Source: Arthrobacter sp. ISL-48
GTDB taxonomy: Bacteria > Actinomycetota > Actinomycetes > Actinomycetales > Micrococcaceae
DNA length: 64,000 bases
Direction of reading: 5' to 3'
Assembly: GCF_018613805.1 (NCBI RefSeq)
Contig: NZ_JAGGPL010000022.1
Location: 46,340-110,339 of the forward strand
Below, in pieces: positions 45,019 through 53,917 of this stretch; position 1 is the first letter of the stretch, and each line of letters opens with the position of its first letter. Made by a program: the position numbers and the translations under genes. The notes beneath the pieces were generated by a model. The model made no database searches, had not been told where the DNA came from, and saw only the letters and a program-made list of their open reading frames with translations.

Positions 45019-45622
45019 AGACGGTGCGGACGACGTCCTCGTATGTGAACTTGGGCTTCGCTTCGCCCCAGGCGTCCTCACCGGGCTGGCCAATGTTGAC
45101 CACCAGGAAGCTCTTTTGGTCGCCGGCCGGGAAGAAGGCGGCGTCGATGGCGTTGAAGTCGGCACCGGTCATGGGACCTGCGGCGAAACCGAGCGAACGG
45201 ACAGCGAGGATGAAGTAGCCGGCCTGGAGGTGGGCGTTGTTGTTGCCGGTGGTCGCCGCCAGCTCGGGAGATGCGTCATACATCGCCTTGGGAGCGTTGT
45301 AGCCCGGCAGGAAGTTATCCCACCGCTCGGCCCACGAGGTGTCGTAGCTGAGGATGGCCACCAGCGGGGCTGAAGCCGTCTTGGCGCGGTTGCCGGCCAT
45401 GAGCGCGTCAACCAGCTTGGTGCGGGCTTCATCGGAGCGGACGTAAGTCACCCGGAGCGGCTGGGAGTTGAAGGCGGTGGGGCCGAATTTGGTGAGCTCG
45501 TAGATGGCGCGCGCCTGGTCCTCGGTCACCTCGCCGGTGAAGGAGTTGGCCGTGCGGGCCTCGGCAAAAATGGCGTCGACGGCGGCGGCATCGATGGCCG
45601 CTTCTTCGTGGGCAATAGTCAT
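45017..45622 (-). CDS. Nitroreductase family protein (malonic semialdehyde reductase-like)
   Basis: FMN-dependent oxidoreductase of 201 residues. The landmarks ELTKFGPTAFNSQPLRVTYVRS, GNNNAHLQAGYFILAVRSLGF and MTGADFNAIDAAFFP match the RutE/YdfN-like group, members of which reduce malonic semialdehyde or nitroaromatics. ATG at 45622 has AAAGG upstream, so the ORF before it is not used. A uracil/xanthine-type permease gene lies close by, divergently; RutE acts in uracil breakdown, which makes a link possible but unproven. Confidence 0.88.
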   Translation of the reverse strand: MTIAHEEAAIDAAAVDAIFAEARTANSFTGEVTEDQARAIYELTKFGPTAFNSQPLRVTYVRSDEARTKLVDALMAGNRAKTASAPLVAILSYDTSWAERWDNFLPGYNAPKAMYDASPELAATTGNNNAHLQAGYFILAVRSLGFAAGPMTGADFNAIDAAFFPAGDQKSFLVVNIGQPGEDAWGEAKPKFTYEDVVRTV

Positions 45623-45891
45623 TGGCTTACCTTTCGCTGGGGCCCGCACGCCTGGTGGCTGCGGCGGTTCTTCTTCTATAGTTGCAACTTCAAGTCACCA
45701 TGCCCTCTTCCCATGACGGCGCGTGACGTTGGGCACAGCCGGAAACCCGCCCGTGTCCGCGATTTCTGTCGTTTAGGTTCCAGTACCGCGACAAGCCAGG
45801 AGCGACAGCCGGGTCCCGCTGCGTGAGGCTGGGCGGTATTGTTGCACCGGAAGATCCCGGCCCCCGGCCCCCCCCTTGAAAGGCCTCCGCC

Positions 45892-47244
45892 ATGAGCATG
45901 CTCGGAACCAAATGGAAGCTGCACGGCAACGGCAGGACGATCCGGCCCGGCCACGTGGTGGCGCCGCAGGAGAGACTGACCTGGCCGCTGACCATCGGCG
46001 TGGGCATGCAGCACGTGGTGGCCATGTTCGGTGCCACGTTCCTGGTTCCCATCATCACGGGAATGCCGCCCGCCACCACTCTGTTCTTCTCCGGCATCGG
46101 CACGCTCCTCTTCCTGGTCATCACCCAGGGCAGGGTGCCCAGCTACCTTGGTTCCAGCTTCGCGTTCATCGCGCCCATCATGGCGTCCCAGCAGCAGTTC
46201 GGCGTGCCGGGCGCACTGGGCGGTGTGGTGCTTGCCGGCGTCGTCCTGGGCGTCATCGGGGCGATCGTGCAGAAGTTCGGCGCGGGCTGGATCAACCGGC
46301 TGATGCCGCCCATCGTTACCGGCGCCATCGTGGCACTGATCGGCCTGAACCTCGCGCCGGCTGCCAAGGCGAACTTCGACGCCGCCCCGGTCACCGCTGT
46401 GATCACGCTGGCCACGATCATCCTGGTAAGCGTCCTGTTCCGGGGGATGCTGGGCCGATTGAGCATTCTGGTGGGCGTAGTGGTGGGTTATCTCGCGGCC
46501 ATGATGCGCGGGGAAGTGCATTACAACAAGGTGGACGCCGCCGCCTGGATCGGCCTCCCCCAGTTCCAGACGCCTCAATTCCATGTGGGCGTGCTGGGCC
46601 TCTTTGTGCCCGTGGTGCTTGTGCTGGTTGCCGAGAACATCGGGCACGTAAAGTCGGTTGCAGCAATGACGGGCCAGAACCTCGACGGGGTCTCCGGCCG
46701 CGCGCTGCTGGCCGACGGCGTGGCCACCGTCCTCGCGGGCCTCGGCGGCGGCTCCGGCACCACCACTTATGCCGAAAACATCGGCGTCATGGCCGCTACC
46801 AAGGTGTATTCGACGGCGGCGTACTGGGTGGCCGGCATCTTTGCCATCGTCCTGAGCTTCTCACCGAAGTTCGGCGAACTGATTGCCACTGTTCCGCCTG
46901 GAGTGCTCGGAGGCGCAGCCACCATGCTGTACGGCATGATCGGCGTCCTGGGTGTGAAGATCTGGGTGCAGAACAAGGTGAATTTCTCGAATCCGGTAAA
47001 CCTGACTACCGCTGCAGTTGCACTGATCATCGGGATTGCGGACTACACCTGGACCATCGGCGACCTGAAGTTCACCGGCATCGCACTGGGCTCGGCCGCC
47101 GCCCTGGCCATTTACCACGGCATGAAGGCCATTGCGAAAGCCCGGGGCTCGGTGGCTGAGCCGGAAAGCGAACAAGCGGGCATGCCTCCGGCGGTAAAGG
47201 CAGCAGTCAACGCCGCCGCAAAGCGGGCAGCCAAGAAGCGCTGA
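45892..47244 (+). CDS. Uracil-xanthine (NCS2) permease
   Basis: Membrane nucleobase:proton symporter with the UraA-type layout of 14 predicted segments. LTWPLTIGVGMQHVVAMFGATFLVP forms helix 1, and the conserved VAENIGHVKSVAAMTGQNLD and GGSGTTTYAENIGVMA place it in the uracil subgroup. The last 40 residues are a basic Ala/Lys tail. ATG at 45892 has GAAAGG upstream; an ATG two codons later is also possible. It probably imports uracil. Confidence 0.93.
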   Translation: MSMLGTKWKLHGNGRTIRPGHVVAPQERLTWPLTIGVGMQHVVAMFGATFLVPIITGMPPATTLFFSGIGTLLFLVITQGRVPSYLGSSFAFIAPIMASQQQFGVPGALGGVVLAGVVLGVIGAIVQKFGAGWINRLMPPIVTGAIVALIGLNLAPAAKANFDAAPVTAVITLATIILVSVLFRGMLGRLSILVGVVVGYLAAMMRGEVHYNKVDAAAWIGLPQFQTPQFHVGVLGLFVPVVLVLVAENIGHVKSVAAMTGQNLDGVSGRALLADGVATVLAGLGGGSGTTTYAENIGVMAATKVYSTAAYWVAGIFAIVLSFSPKFGELIATVPPGVLGGAATMLYGMIGVLGVKIWVQNKVNFSNPVNLTTAAVALIIGIADYTWTIGDLKFTGIALGSAAALAIYHGMKAIAKARGSVAEPESEQAGMPPAVKAAVNAAAKRAAKKR

Positions 47245-47267
47245 CGGTTTAGACCGCTGGAGCGGCA

Positions 47268-48140
47268 TCAGGCCGCGGAATCACCCAGGAACGGACCCGG
47301 CGGCCTGCCGAGACCAAAAACAGGACCCGGCTGGGGGCGTTTGGCTGTCAGCCCCTCTTCCGATGACCGTTGGGTGAGTTGGCGCAGCGCCCAAGGGACA
47401 AGGTATTCCCGGGCCCAGACGAGATCCTCCCCGCGGGCCTCCTTCCAGCTCCTTGCCGGGAGCCGCTTAGGCTCAAGGGGATGCAGGCTGTGAGGAACGC
47501 TAAGGGCGTTCAGCACCGCCAGGGCGATGGTGTGGTGTCCCAGCGGGGAGAAGTGCAGCCTGTCCGGGTCCCACATGCCCGGGCCTGTGAGCTCCCGCAG
47601 GCACCACAGGTCAACAATCACCGCGTCGTGACGGGCCGCCACCGTGTGGAGATTCTCGTTTAGGATGGCCACCTTGCCACGGATCTGGCCCAAGACAGGC
47701 GTTGCACCCCAGTCCGGACCTGCGAAGAGGACAACTGTTGCGCCTGTTGCAGACAGCAGTTCCACCCCGGCGTCGATCTTTTCGGCCAGCCGGTCCGGAT
47801 CGCTGCGGCGGAACACCACGTCATTGCCGCCACCGGAGAGCGCGACAAGATCAGGTTTCAGTGCCAGGGCCGGCCCGATCTGCTGATCCAGGATCTGCTG
47901 CAGCAACAGACCCCGGATCGCCAGATTAGCGTACGAGAAGTCCGGCTGCCCCGCACTGAGTTCCTCCGCCACGCGGTCCGCCCACCCGCGCAGCCCGCCT
48001 TCACTGTGCGGCTCGGGGTCCCCTATTCCTTCAGTGAAGGAATCACCCAGGGCCACGAAGCGGTGCCACGGGTGAGAACCGCGCCCTGGATCAGGATTTG
48101 TACTGGCAGGCATCATGCCGTGGGGCTCCCGGAAGTTCAT
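47268..48140 (-). CDS. SGNH/GDSL hydrolase
   Basis: Esterase-like fold with block I LGDSFTEGIGD (Ser34), block III SGGGNDV and block V DRLHFSPLGHHTIA with the Asp-His pair. The substrate may be an acyl or acetyl ester of a lipid, sugar or peptide. No signal peptide is visible. The ATG at 48140 overlaps the stop of the upstream GAF-ANTAR gene by four bases (ATGA), so translation is coupled. A start at residue 10 is also possible. Confidence 0.9.
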   Translation of the reverse strand: MNFREPHGMMPASTNPDPGRGSHPWHRFVALGDSFTEGIGDPEPHSEGGLRGWADRVAEELSAGQPDFSYANLAIRGLLLQQILDQQIGPALALKPDLVALSGGGNDVVFRRSDPDRLAEKIDAGVELLSATGATVVLFAGPDWGATPVLGQIRGKVAILNENLHTVAARHDAVIVDLWCLRELTGPGMWDPDRLHFSPLGHHTIALAVLNALSVPHSLHPLEPKRLPARSWKEARGEDLVWAREYLVPWALRQLTQRSSEEGLTAKRPQPGPVFGLGRPPGPFLGDSAA

Positions 48141-49012
48141 GCTCTGCTCCTTGAACGTCGCGGTGACACAGATCGCCGCGGTGGCACAGTTTCCGGCGGT
48201 GACGCAGTTCGCTGCGGTGGCACACCGGGAGGCGGGGAATCCATAGCAATCAGGCCGCGGAAATCTGTGTTGTCCTGGACGTATCCCGCCTGGTCCCTTC
48301 GTGAACCGGACGAAACAACACCCAGCGCGACATCCCGGAGCCCAAGGTTGTTATGCCGCGCAACGGTCCGCAAATATTGAAAAGCCCCCTCATGGCTGAG
48401 TCCGTAGTCGCTCATCAGCGTCCTTACTGCCAAGTCCATCAGCGCCATGGAGGTCTGTGCAACCGCGAGTTCCGCATTGGCCTCGGCCCGTTCCGCCACG
48501 CGCAGCACCACACGGAGCGAGCGGGCAACATGCCTCGCGTAGCTTCGTGTCCTGATGATGTCATCACTGGTGAAAGCGTGAGGATTGGGCGCATAGAGGT
48601 TGATGGCGGCGCTGGACACGGCCGCGGCGGCAATGGGCATCGACAGCAGCGACCCCACGCCGTGGCTGGCCGCAGCGATGGCATAACCTGGCCACCGGCG
48701 TTCCCGCGCCAGATCCGGCACATGCACAAAGTCGCCAGAGCGCACGGCCTGCAAGACCGGTCCGTCAGCGAAGGAGCACTGCTCCCGGTCAGCGGCCAGG
48801 GCCTGTGCGCTTCCTGCGGCCAGGGTGTGGGCCTCTCCCCGGCTGAACAAGGTGGCAGCCCAATTGATGTCCCGCCGGGCGCCCTTGATGTCCCTGATAA
48901 ATTCATCGGTCACGTCGCAGAGGAAGTTCTCGACGTCGTTGCTTTCGAGAACCACGTCCTGCGGGGCACGAAGCGGTGCCCAGCTATCGCCCCCTGAGGT
49001 CTCCACGGCCAT
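48137..49012 (-). CDS. GAF-ANTAR RNA-binding regulator with repeat-derived tail
   Basis: A GAF sensor domain (about residues 25-170) is followed by an ANTAR domain (about 175-245, NAELAVAQTSMALMDLAVRTLMSDYGLSHEGAFQYLRTVA), which binds dual-hairpin RNA to prevent termination. After the ANTAR domain, a tail of about 40 residues ends in six-residue repeats (VPPQRT, ASPPET, VPPRRS, VSPRRS) and RSRA, encoded by 18-bp repeats. The basic tail could add RNA contact. ATG at 49012 is assumed. The start of the SGNH gene overlaps its stop. Confidence 0.88.
   Translation of the reverse strand: MAVETSGGDSWAPLRAPQDVVLESNDVENFLCDVTDEFIRDIKGARRDINWAATLFSRGEAHTLAAGSAQALAADREQCSFADGPVLQAVRSGDFVHVPDLARERRWPGYAIAAASHGVGSLLSMPIAAAAVSSAAINLYAPNPHAFTSDDIIRTRSYARHVARSLRVVLRVAERAEANAELAVAQTSMALMDLAVRTLMSDYGLSHEGAFQYLRTVARHNNLGLRDVALGVVSSGSRRDQAGYVQDNTDFRGLIAMDSPPPGVPPQRTASPPETVPPRRSVSPRRSRSRA
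48160..48231 (-). repeat. Four 18-bp tandem repeats at the 3' end of the GAF-ANTAR gene
   Basis: Units begin with GCGGTG on the plus strand at 48160, 48178, 48196 and 48214, an exact 18-bp period. Each encodes six residues with two prolines or a Ser-Pro and one or two arginines. The array ends about 20 bp before the stop. It looks like recent tandem duplication extending the protein. Confidence 0.85.
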
Positions 49013-49059
49013 ATTCCACGCCTAGGTTCGAAACCCATCGGCCCACTTCAAGGCCTTAT

Positions 49060-49287
49060 CTAAGGATACGTCCACTGCTGTCGGGAATGCTCGTCCATCT
49101 TCCGATCTGCGGATTCCCGCACACCATTGGGCATCACTTCGAAGGCTCCCACCTTCCGCTCCGTAATCGTGGTGGGAGATTCAAGATGGGCGTCGCGGCG
49201 GTACAGGTGCAGCCACCCAGCCAGGCCCCGCGGTATGGCACCCACTGCCCGGGCTTCGGGGAGAGGCCTGGCTGAGCTTCTGCTCAT
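49060..49287 (-). CDS. Small conserved hypothetical protein
   Basis: Seventy-five residues with a middle WLHLYRRDAHLESPTTITERKVG and a polar C-terminus. I do not recognise a family. The reason to call it is the ribosome site: AGGAGG lies seven bases before the ATG at 49287. It has no membrane segment. It lies between an acidic disordered protein and the GAF-ANTAR gene, all on the minus strand. Confidence 0.6.
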   Translation of the reverse strand: MSRSSARPLPEARAVGAIPRGLAGWLHLYRRDAHLESPTTITERKVGAFEVMPNGVRESADRKMDEHSRQQWTYP

Positions 49288-49411
49288 GGCGCACCTCCTG
49301 GGTACCCGGGATGGGCCTGGGCGGGTCTGCTATGAACGGCTTGCACCCAAACGGGCCGGGAATATCGTCCCCGGGCTGGCCCACGCCCGGGTACGACCGG
49401 CACCAGCCCAA

Positions 49412-49930
49412 TCAGCCAGCGTCGAAGCTTTCCCCGTCGTCGTCGTTCGGTGATTTCTCCTGGGGAAGGTCGTTGCCGCTGCCATCCGGCAGCCCGGCGG
49501 CCTCCTGCTCCGGCTCCGACGAGAAGGATTCGGAGCCTTGTACGTCGTCCGCGTTGGATTCGTTGATCCCGGCCTCGGTTGAAGGCAGGTCCGCTTCCCG
49601 GGGGACCGGCGGCTCCCCGGGCTCGAACCCGGGATCGTTGGTGTCGCTCTCGGCGTGGTACTGCTCATCGGTGCCGCCAAAGCGGCCCGCTCCGGGCTCG
49701 CCCGCGCTGTCCTGGTCCTCCTCGCCGAAATGGCTGAGGTTGGGGGAACCGGTGGCGAATGTTTCGCCGGTGGGGCTGTCCTGGTTCAGGCCGGCGGCGT
49801 CAAAGTCCTCTTCCTCGCGGGGCTGGGCAAACTGCTTGTTGTCTGCCCCGCCCATCTCCTGCTCGGCAGTCGGCGTTCCGTAACCTCCCGCTTCCTCTTC
49901 GGGCTCGGCGTGCTGGTTGTCCTGACTCAT
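49412..49930 (-). CDS. Acidic, disordered hypothetical protein
   Basis: The 172-residue protein is almost entirely Glu, Asp, Gly, Ser, Pro and Gln, with no hydrophobic core (for example FGEEDQDSAGEPGAGRFGG). It resembles the small acidic proteins often placed near stress genes in Arthrobacter. ATG at 49930 has AGGAGG upstream. It lies 48 bp after the SDR gene and is probably co-transcribed with it. Confidence 0.75.
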   Translation of the reverse strand: MSQDNQHAEPEEEAGGYGTPTAEQEMGGADNKQFAQPREEEDFDAAGLNQDSPTGETFATGSPNLSHFGEEDQDSAGEPGAGRFGGTDEQYHAESDTNDPGFEPGEPPVPREADLPSTEAGINESNADDVQGSESFSSEPEQEAAGLPDGSGNDLPQEKSPNDDDGESFDAG

Positions 49931-49978
49931 GGGTTCCTCCTGTTGTGGATGTGGATGAATCTGACGCGGAAAAGTTTT

Positions 49979-50878
49979 TTAGAGTCCCTTGCCCCCGGTC
50001 ACGGGAAGCACGGCTCCGGAAATGTAGGAGCCCTGTTCGGATGCCAGCAGCACATAAGCCGCGGCGAGCTCGGCAGGCTGGCCGGCCCTCTGCAGCGGGG
50101 TGTCCTGGCCAAACTTGGGAAGCTTGTCCGGCCATTCCGTGGCGGGGATCAGGGGCGTCCAGATGGGACCGGGAGCAACGGCATTTACCCGGATACCCTT
50201 CGGGCCCAGTTCCTGCGCCAGTGCCTTGGTGAAAGCGACCTGGGCAGCTTTGGTCATGGCGTAGTCGATCAGCCCCGGGGAAGGATTGAAGGCCTGGATC
50301 GAAGCTGTAGTGATGATCGAGGAACCGGCCTTGAGATGCGGAACTGCGGCACGGGCAGTCCACAGCAGCGAGTACAGATTCGTCTTGAACACCCGGTCAA
50401 ATTCCTCGGTGGGGAGCGATTCAAGGCTCTCCCTGTTCTTCTGGTAGGCCGCGTTAAGCACCACCACGTCCAGGCCACCAAACTCGGCTACCGTATCCTC
50501 CACGATCCGCGTGCTGAACTCCTCGTCGCGCGCATCCCCCGGGAGCAGGAGGGCGCGCTGCCCGGCTTTCCGGATCCACTCAGCCGTGTCCTGCGCATCG
50601 TCCTCCTCTTCGGGGAGGTAGGAAATGGCGACGTCGGCGCCTTCGCGGGCGAAAGCGATAGCCGCCGCCTTGCCGATTCCCGAGTCGCCGCCCGTGATGA
50701 GCGTTGCCTTGCCCTGCAGCACGGCGTGTCCCTCGTAGCTCAGCTCGCCGTGGTCAGGCTTGGGATCCATTGGCGCGGTGAGGCCCGGCTGCTTCTGTTC
50801 CTGCTCAGGAAACGGTCCCTGGTGATAACCGCCGCGGGGGTCTGCGGGCTGGTCCGTCTGCTTCTGCGTCTCGCTCAT
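49979..50878 (-). CDS. SDR-family oxidoreductase (YhdG/YhxC-like, stress type)
   Basis: Rossmann-fold dehydrogenase with an about 50-residue Gln/Pro-rich N-terminal extension, as in the Bacillus general-stress SDRs. The cofactor loop TGGDSGIG is at 62-69, NAAYQ replaces the usual NNAG, and the catalytic YAMTK carries the Tyr and Lys. The C-terminal SYISGAVLPVTGG is standard. ATG at 50878 begins MSETQKQTDQ. The substrate is unknown. The neighbouring small acidic proteins suggest a stress-response block. Confidence 0.92.
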   Translation of the reverse strand: MSETQKQTDQPADPRGGYHQGPFPEQEQKQPGLTAPMDPKPDHGELSYEGHAVLQGKATLITGGDSGIGKAAAIAFAREGADVAISYLPEEEDDAQDTAEWIRKAGQRALLLPGDARDEEFSTRIVEDTVAEFGGLDVVVLNAAYQKNRESLESLPTEEFDRVFKTNLYSLLWTARAAVPHLKAGSSIITTASIQAFNPSPGLIDYAMTKAAQVAFTKALAQELGPKGIRVNAVAPGPIWTPLIPATEWPDKLPKFGQDTPLQRAGQPAELAAAYVLLASEQGSYISGAVLPVTGGKGL

Positions 50879-51090
50879 GGTCCACCTACTCGCTGTCGGT
50901 TTCTAAGGCTCTGCCGTTCACCGGCCCTTCGAAACTATCCCGATGAAAGGAGCAAAGTCCACCGTTAGTGGAAATAATCAGTAAACTTATCAAATGTTGA
51001 TGTTGGCGCAACTTCGGCCTAGTTTTGGAGCACCCGGCCCCGGCAGGATGCCCGCCGGTTGGCGAAGACCCGGGTGCAGGGAGGAGCATC

Positions 51091-51603
51091 ATGTCGGACG
51101 TGGAGGACTTCACAAGCAGAAGCGGACGGAATGAAACCCGAGAGGAGCAGCTCGACCGGAACTGGGGTGAGCTCCTTCAGGAACTCAGGGTGTTGCAGAC
51201 CGGCGTCCAGATCCTGGCCGGTTTCCTGCTGACACTCCCCTTCCAGCAGCGCTTCCGGGAGCTGGATGATTTCCAAGTGGGCCTCTATCTGGTCAACGTG
51301 GTGATAGCCACCCTCACCACGGCGTTCATCCTGCTGCCTGTCAGCGTGCACCGGCGGCTCTTCCGGAAGCGGCTCAAGGAAACTCTGGTCTCGAGCGCCG
51401 ACTCCATCACCAAGATAGCCCTGGCCGGGGTAGGGATGCTTAGTGTGGGGACGGCATCCCTCGTCTTTGATGTGACGGCCGGGCGGATGGCCGGTCTGAC
51501 CGCCGGCGGCGTGCTTCTGGCCATTCTCCTCGTCCTGATGATCTACGTCCCGCTACACCTGAACAAGCGCGCTGCAGGAAGGAACGGCTCTGTCTCTGAC
51601 TGA
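51091..51603 (+). CDS. DUF6328-type membrane protein
   Basis: The 170-residue protein has a charged N-terminus (NETREEQLDRNWGELLQELRVLQTGVQILAGFLLTLPFQ) leading into four predicted helices. This opening is typical of a widespread actinobacterial family annotated DUF6328, without known function. ATG at 51091 has GGGAGGA upstream. It is divergent from the SDR gene and precedes another membrane-protein gene by 55 bp. Confidence 0.85.
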   Translation: MSDVEDFTSRSGRNETREEQLDRNWGELLQELRVLQTGVQILAGFLLTLPFQQRFRELDDFQVGLYLVNVVIATLTTAFILLPVSVHRRLFRKRLKETLVSSADSITKIALAGVGMLSVGTASLVFDVTAGRMAGLTAGGVLLAILLVLMIYVPLHLNKRAAGRNGSVSD

Positions 51604-51658
51604 TCACACCAAGCCCTCAACCGACCACACTGATGCCAGACAAACCAATGGAGGAAAG

Positions 51659-52321
51659 ATGCGCAAATGGGCCAAAGAACATGGACTACTGCTGGCCAAT
51701 ATCGGCCTGTTCGTGGTGTTTTTCGGCGGGATGATCCTCTCTGGCGCTGCCGCCTACAGCGAGGACCAGGCAGCCCATGGCCAGCCCGAGGTCTCCGTGC
51801 TGGAGTACCTAACTACCGGCAACTTTGTGGAAGCGACTTTTGAAAACTGGGAGTCCGAGTTCCTGCAGATGGCAATGTATGTGGTCCTGACTGTCTTTCT
51901 CTTCCAGAAGGGCTCCTCGGAGTCCAAGCCCGTTGGCAAATCCGCCCCACAGGACGAGGACCCCCGCGACGCCAGCATCAAGGACGCCACTCCCTGGCCC
52001 GTGAAGCGTGGGGGCCTGGTGCTGAAGCTGTATGAACACTCGCTGTCCATACTTCTGCTCGTGCTGTTCCTCGCATCCTTCACTCTGCACGCAGCCGGCG
52101 GCACCGCGGACTACAACGAGGAGCAACAGAGCCACGGCCAGCCCACCGTTACCATGCTCGGTTATCTGGGCACCAGCCGTTTCTGGTTCGAGTCTTTCCA
52201 GAACTGGCAAAGTGAATTCCTGGCCGTCGCCGTCCTGGTGGGTGCATCAGTGTATCTCCGTGAAAAGGGCTCTCCGGAGTCCAAGCCGGTAGCCGAGCCA
52301 CACTACGAGACAGGCGCGTGA
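51659..52321 (+). CDS. DUF6766-type membrane protein made of two internal repeats
   Basis: The 220-residue protein consists of two similar halves. Each has a membrane helix, a Y-(S/N)-E-(D/E)-Q...HGQP loop, a YLxT or YLGT segment, an F-x-NWxSEFL motif, another helix and the KGSxESKPV end. The family is found in bacteria with no known role. ATG at 51659 has GGAGGAAAG upstream. The duplicated design suggests a pseudo-symmetrical four-helix protein. Confidence 0.85.
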   Translation: MRKWAKEHGLLLANIGLFVVFFGGMILSGAAAYSEDQAAHGQPEVSVLEYLTTGNFVEATFENWESEFLQMAMYVVLTVFLFQKGSSESKPVGKSAPQDEDPRDASIKDATPWPVKRGGLVLKLYEHSLSILLLVLFLASFTLHAAGGTADYNEEQQSHGQPTVTMLGYLGTSRFWFESFQNWQSEFLAVAVLVGASVYLREKGSPESKPVAEPHYETGA

Positions 52322-52388
52322 GCGTTTTGGACATCCATTACCCGGACAGCCGGAGGAGCTGGCTGGCTGAACCAAGCAGGAGAATGCC

Positions 52389-52736
52389 ATGCGAAAAATC
52401 CTGAAGACCGTCCTCTTGGCAGTGGCCCTGGTCGCGGTGGCGCCGCTCTTCGCAGCTTCCGCCCAGGCCGCCCCAAGCCTGGCCGCCGCGGCTGCAGTTC
52501 ATGCCTCGGAGGTAAAGACGGCGGTCACCGGACAGTCGGGCGTGGCCGCCTCAACCACCAGCCCCTCCCCTACGGATCCGGCATCCACCGGTCCAGCCAA
52601 CCCCGGAACGGGCGAAACCGGCGACGCCGAAGCGACCCGCACCAACTACGCGCCGCTGGTGATAGGGGCAATTGCCGTGGTCACACTGGTGGTGATTCTG
52701 ATCTGGCGCCGGCGGCGCAATACCACCATCGTCTAG
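52389..52736 (+). CDS. Small secreted or membrane-anchored protein
   Basis: The 115 residues contain a signal peptide (KILKTVLLAVALVAVAPLFA, cut near SAQA), a Ser/Thr/Pro/Gly-rich extracellular stretch, then a C-terminal helix (PLVIGAIAVVTLVVILIW) and the tail RRRRNTTIV. This looks like a sortase-type C-terminus but no LPXTG motif is present. ATG at 52389 has CAGGAG upstream. Function unknown. Confidence 0.75.
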   Translation: MRKILKTVLLAVALVAVAPLFAASAQAAPSLAAAAAVHASEVKTAVTGQSGVAASTTSPSPTDPASTGPANPGTGETGDAEATRTNYAPLVIGAIAVVTLVVILIWRRRRNTTIV

Positions 52737-52768
52737 GGGCGGCGTGGCTGGGAGGGCGGCAGCCCCGG

Positions 52769-53905
52769 CTACGCGCCTTCCAGAACCTGGGCAGTGACCC
52801 AGGACAAGTACTTTGCGGCCTGTGCGACGGCGTCTTCCGGGCTGGCGGCGACATCCAACAGCTGCGCCGCGGCCACCACGCCATGCTCGGCAAGGTCCTC
52901 CGGAGTGACCAGGATCCGTCCTGCCACGACGACCACCGGAATACCTCGCTCCCGGGCGGCGTCGGCGAGCGCGATGGGCGCCTTGCCCGTCAGCGATTGG
53001 GAGTCCATGGACCCTTCGCCGGTGATCACCAGGTCGGCGTCGGCCAGCTGCCCGGCCAGCCCGGTGAGTCCGGCCACGAGCGTAAAGCCGCTTTCCAGGC
53101 GGGCGTTCGCCAGGCCAAGGAATGACGCCGGGAAGCCGCCGGCAGCGCCTGCCCCGTCGACGTTGACGTCCCGGCCCGTGGCTTCGCGGAGCAAGGACGC
53201 CCAGTTGCGGAGCCCGGCGTCCAGCAGTTCCACGGCCTCCTCATCTGCGCCTTTCTGCGGCCCGAACACGTGGGCTGCCCCGCTGGTGCCGAACAGCGGA
53301 TTCTTCACGTCCACGGCTATCCGGAACGAGGCAGCTGAGAGCCGGGGGTCAAGCCCTGACGTATCCAAAGCCACAACGTCGGCCAGCGATCCGCCGCCAA
53401 GCGGCACAACGTTTCCCGCGGCGTCGAGCGGTTTGAGGCCGAGCGCACGCAGGGCGCCACTGCCGCCGTCGGTCATTGCCGACCCGCCCAGGCCCAGCAC
53501 AATTTCCGTGGCCCCGGCGTCAAGGGCGGCGGCGATCAGCTGGCCGCAGCCATAACTGTGGGCACGCAGGGCATTCGCCGGGGTGGGTTCCATCTGTGCC
53601 AGGCCTGAGGCCTGGGCCGTCTCGATGACGGCCGTTGCTCCGCCGTCGGCTTTCTTGAGTATTGCCCACGCGGCGCCGACAGGCGCGAGAATGGGTCCCA
53701 CCACGGCGTTGAGGCGCTCCTCATACCCTGCGGAGACGGCAGCCTCCAGGGTCCCTTCGCCGCCGTCGGCGATCGGAAACTGGCTGGCCACGGCGTCGGG
53801 ATACACGCGCAGCACACCCTCGGCCATTGCGGCCGCGGCCTCTGCGGCGGTCAGCGAGCCCTTGAATTTGTCCGGAGCGATGAGAATGCGCATGCCGTCC
53901 ATCAT
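52769..53905 (-). CDS. Glycerate kinase (type 1)
   Basis: Phosphorylates glycerate to 2- or 3-phosphoglycerate. The family start MRILIAPDKFKGSLTAAEAA, the IADGGEGT loop, the GLGGSAMTDGGSGAL motif and the ITGEGSMDSQSLTGKAP segment are all present. ATG at 53905 has GAAAGG upstream, giving 378 residues. A LacI-type palindrome lies 13 bases before the start, so it is probably regulated by a GntR/LacI-class repressor encoded elsewhere. Confidence 0.95.
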   Translation of the reverse strand: MMDGMRILIAPDKFKGSLTAAEAAAAMAEGVLRVYPDAVASQFPIADGGEGTLEAAVSAGYEERLNAVVGPILAPVGAAWAILKKADGGATAVIETAQASGLAQMEPTPANALRAHSYGCGQLIAAALDAGATEIVLGLGGSAMTDGGSGALRALGLKPLDAAGNVVPLGGGSLADVVALDTSGLDPRLSAASFRIAVDVKNPLFGTSGAAHVFGPQKGADEEAVELLDAGLRNWASLLREATGRDVNVDGAGAAGGFPASFLGLANARLESGFTLVAGLTGLAGQLADADLVITGEGSMDSQSLTGKAPIALADAARERGIPVVVVAGRILVTPEDLAEHGVVAAAQLLDVAASPEDAVAQAAKYLSWVTAQVLEGA

Positions 53906-53917
53906 GCCAGCCTTTCC

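Noticed and set aside
45876..47159. 427-codon frame on the same strand as the uracil permease
   Set aside because: It is rich in Arg, Gly and His with no hydrophobic helices; the permease frame is clearly the coding one.
48160..48231. Short regular repeats considered as a CRISPR array
   Set aside because: The units are contiguous without spacers, in frame with a gene, and no cas genes are present.
49655..50968. 437-codon plus-strand frame over the acidic-protein and SDR genes
   Set aside because: It is the shadow of two well-supported minus-strand genes.
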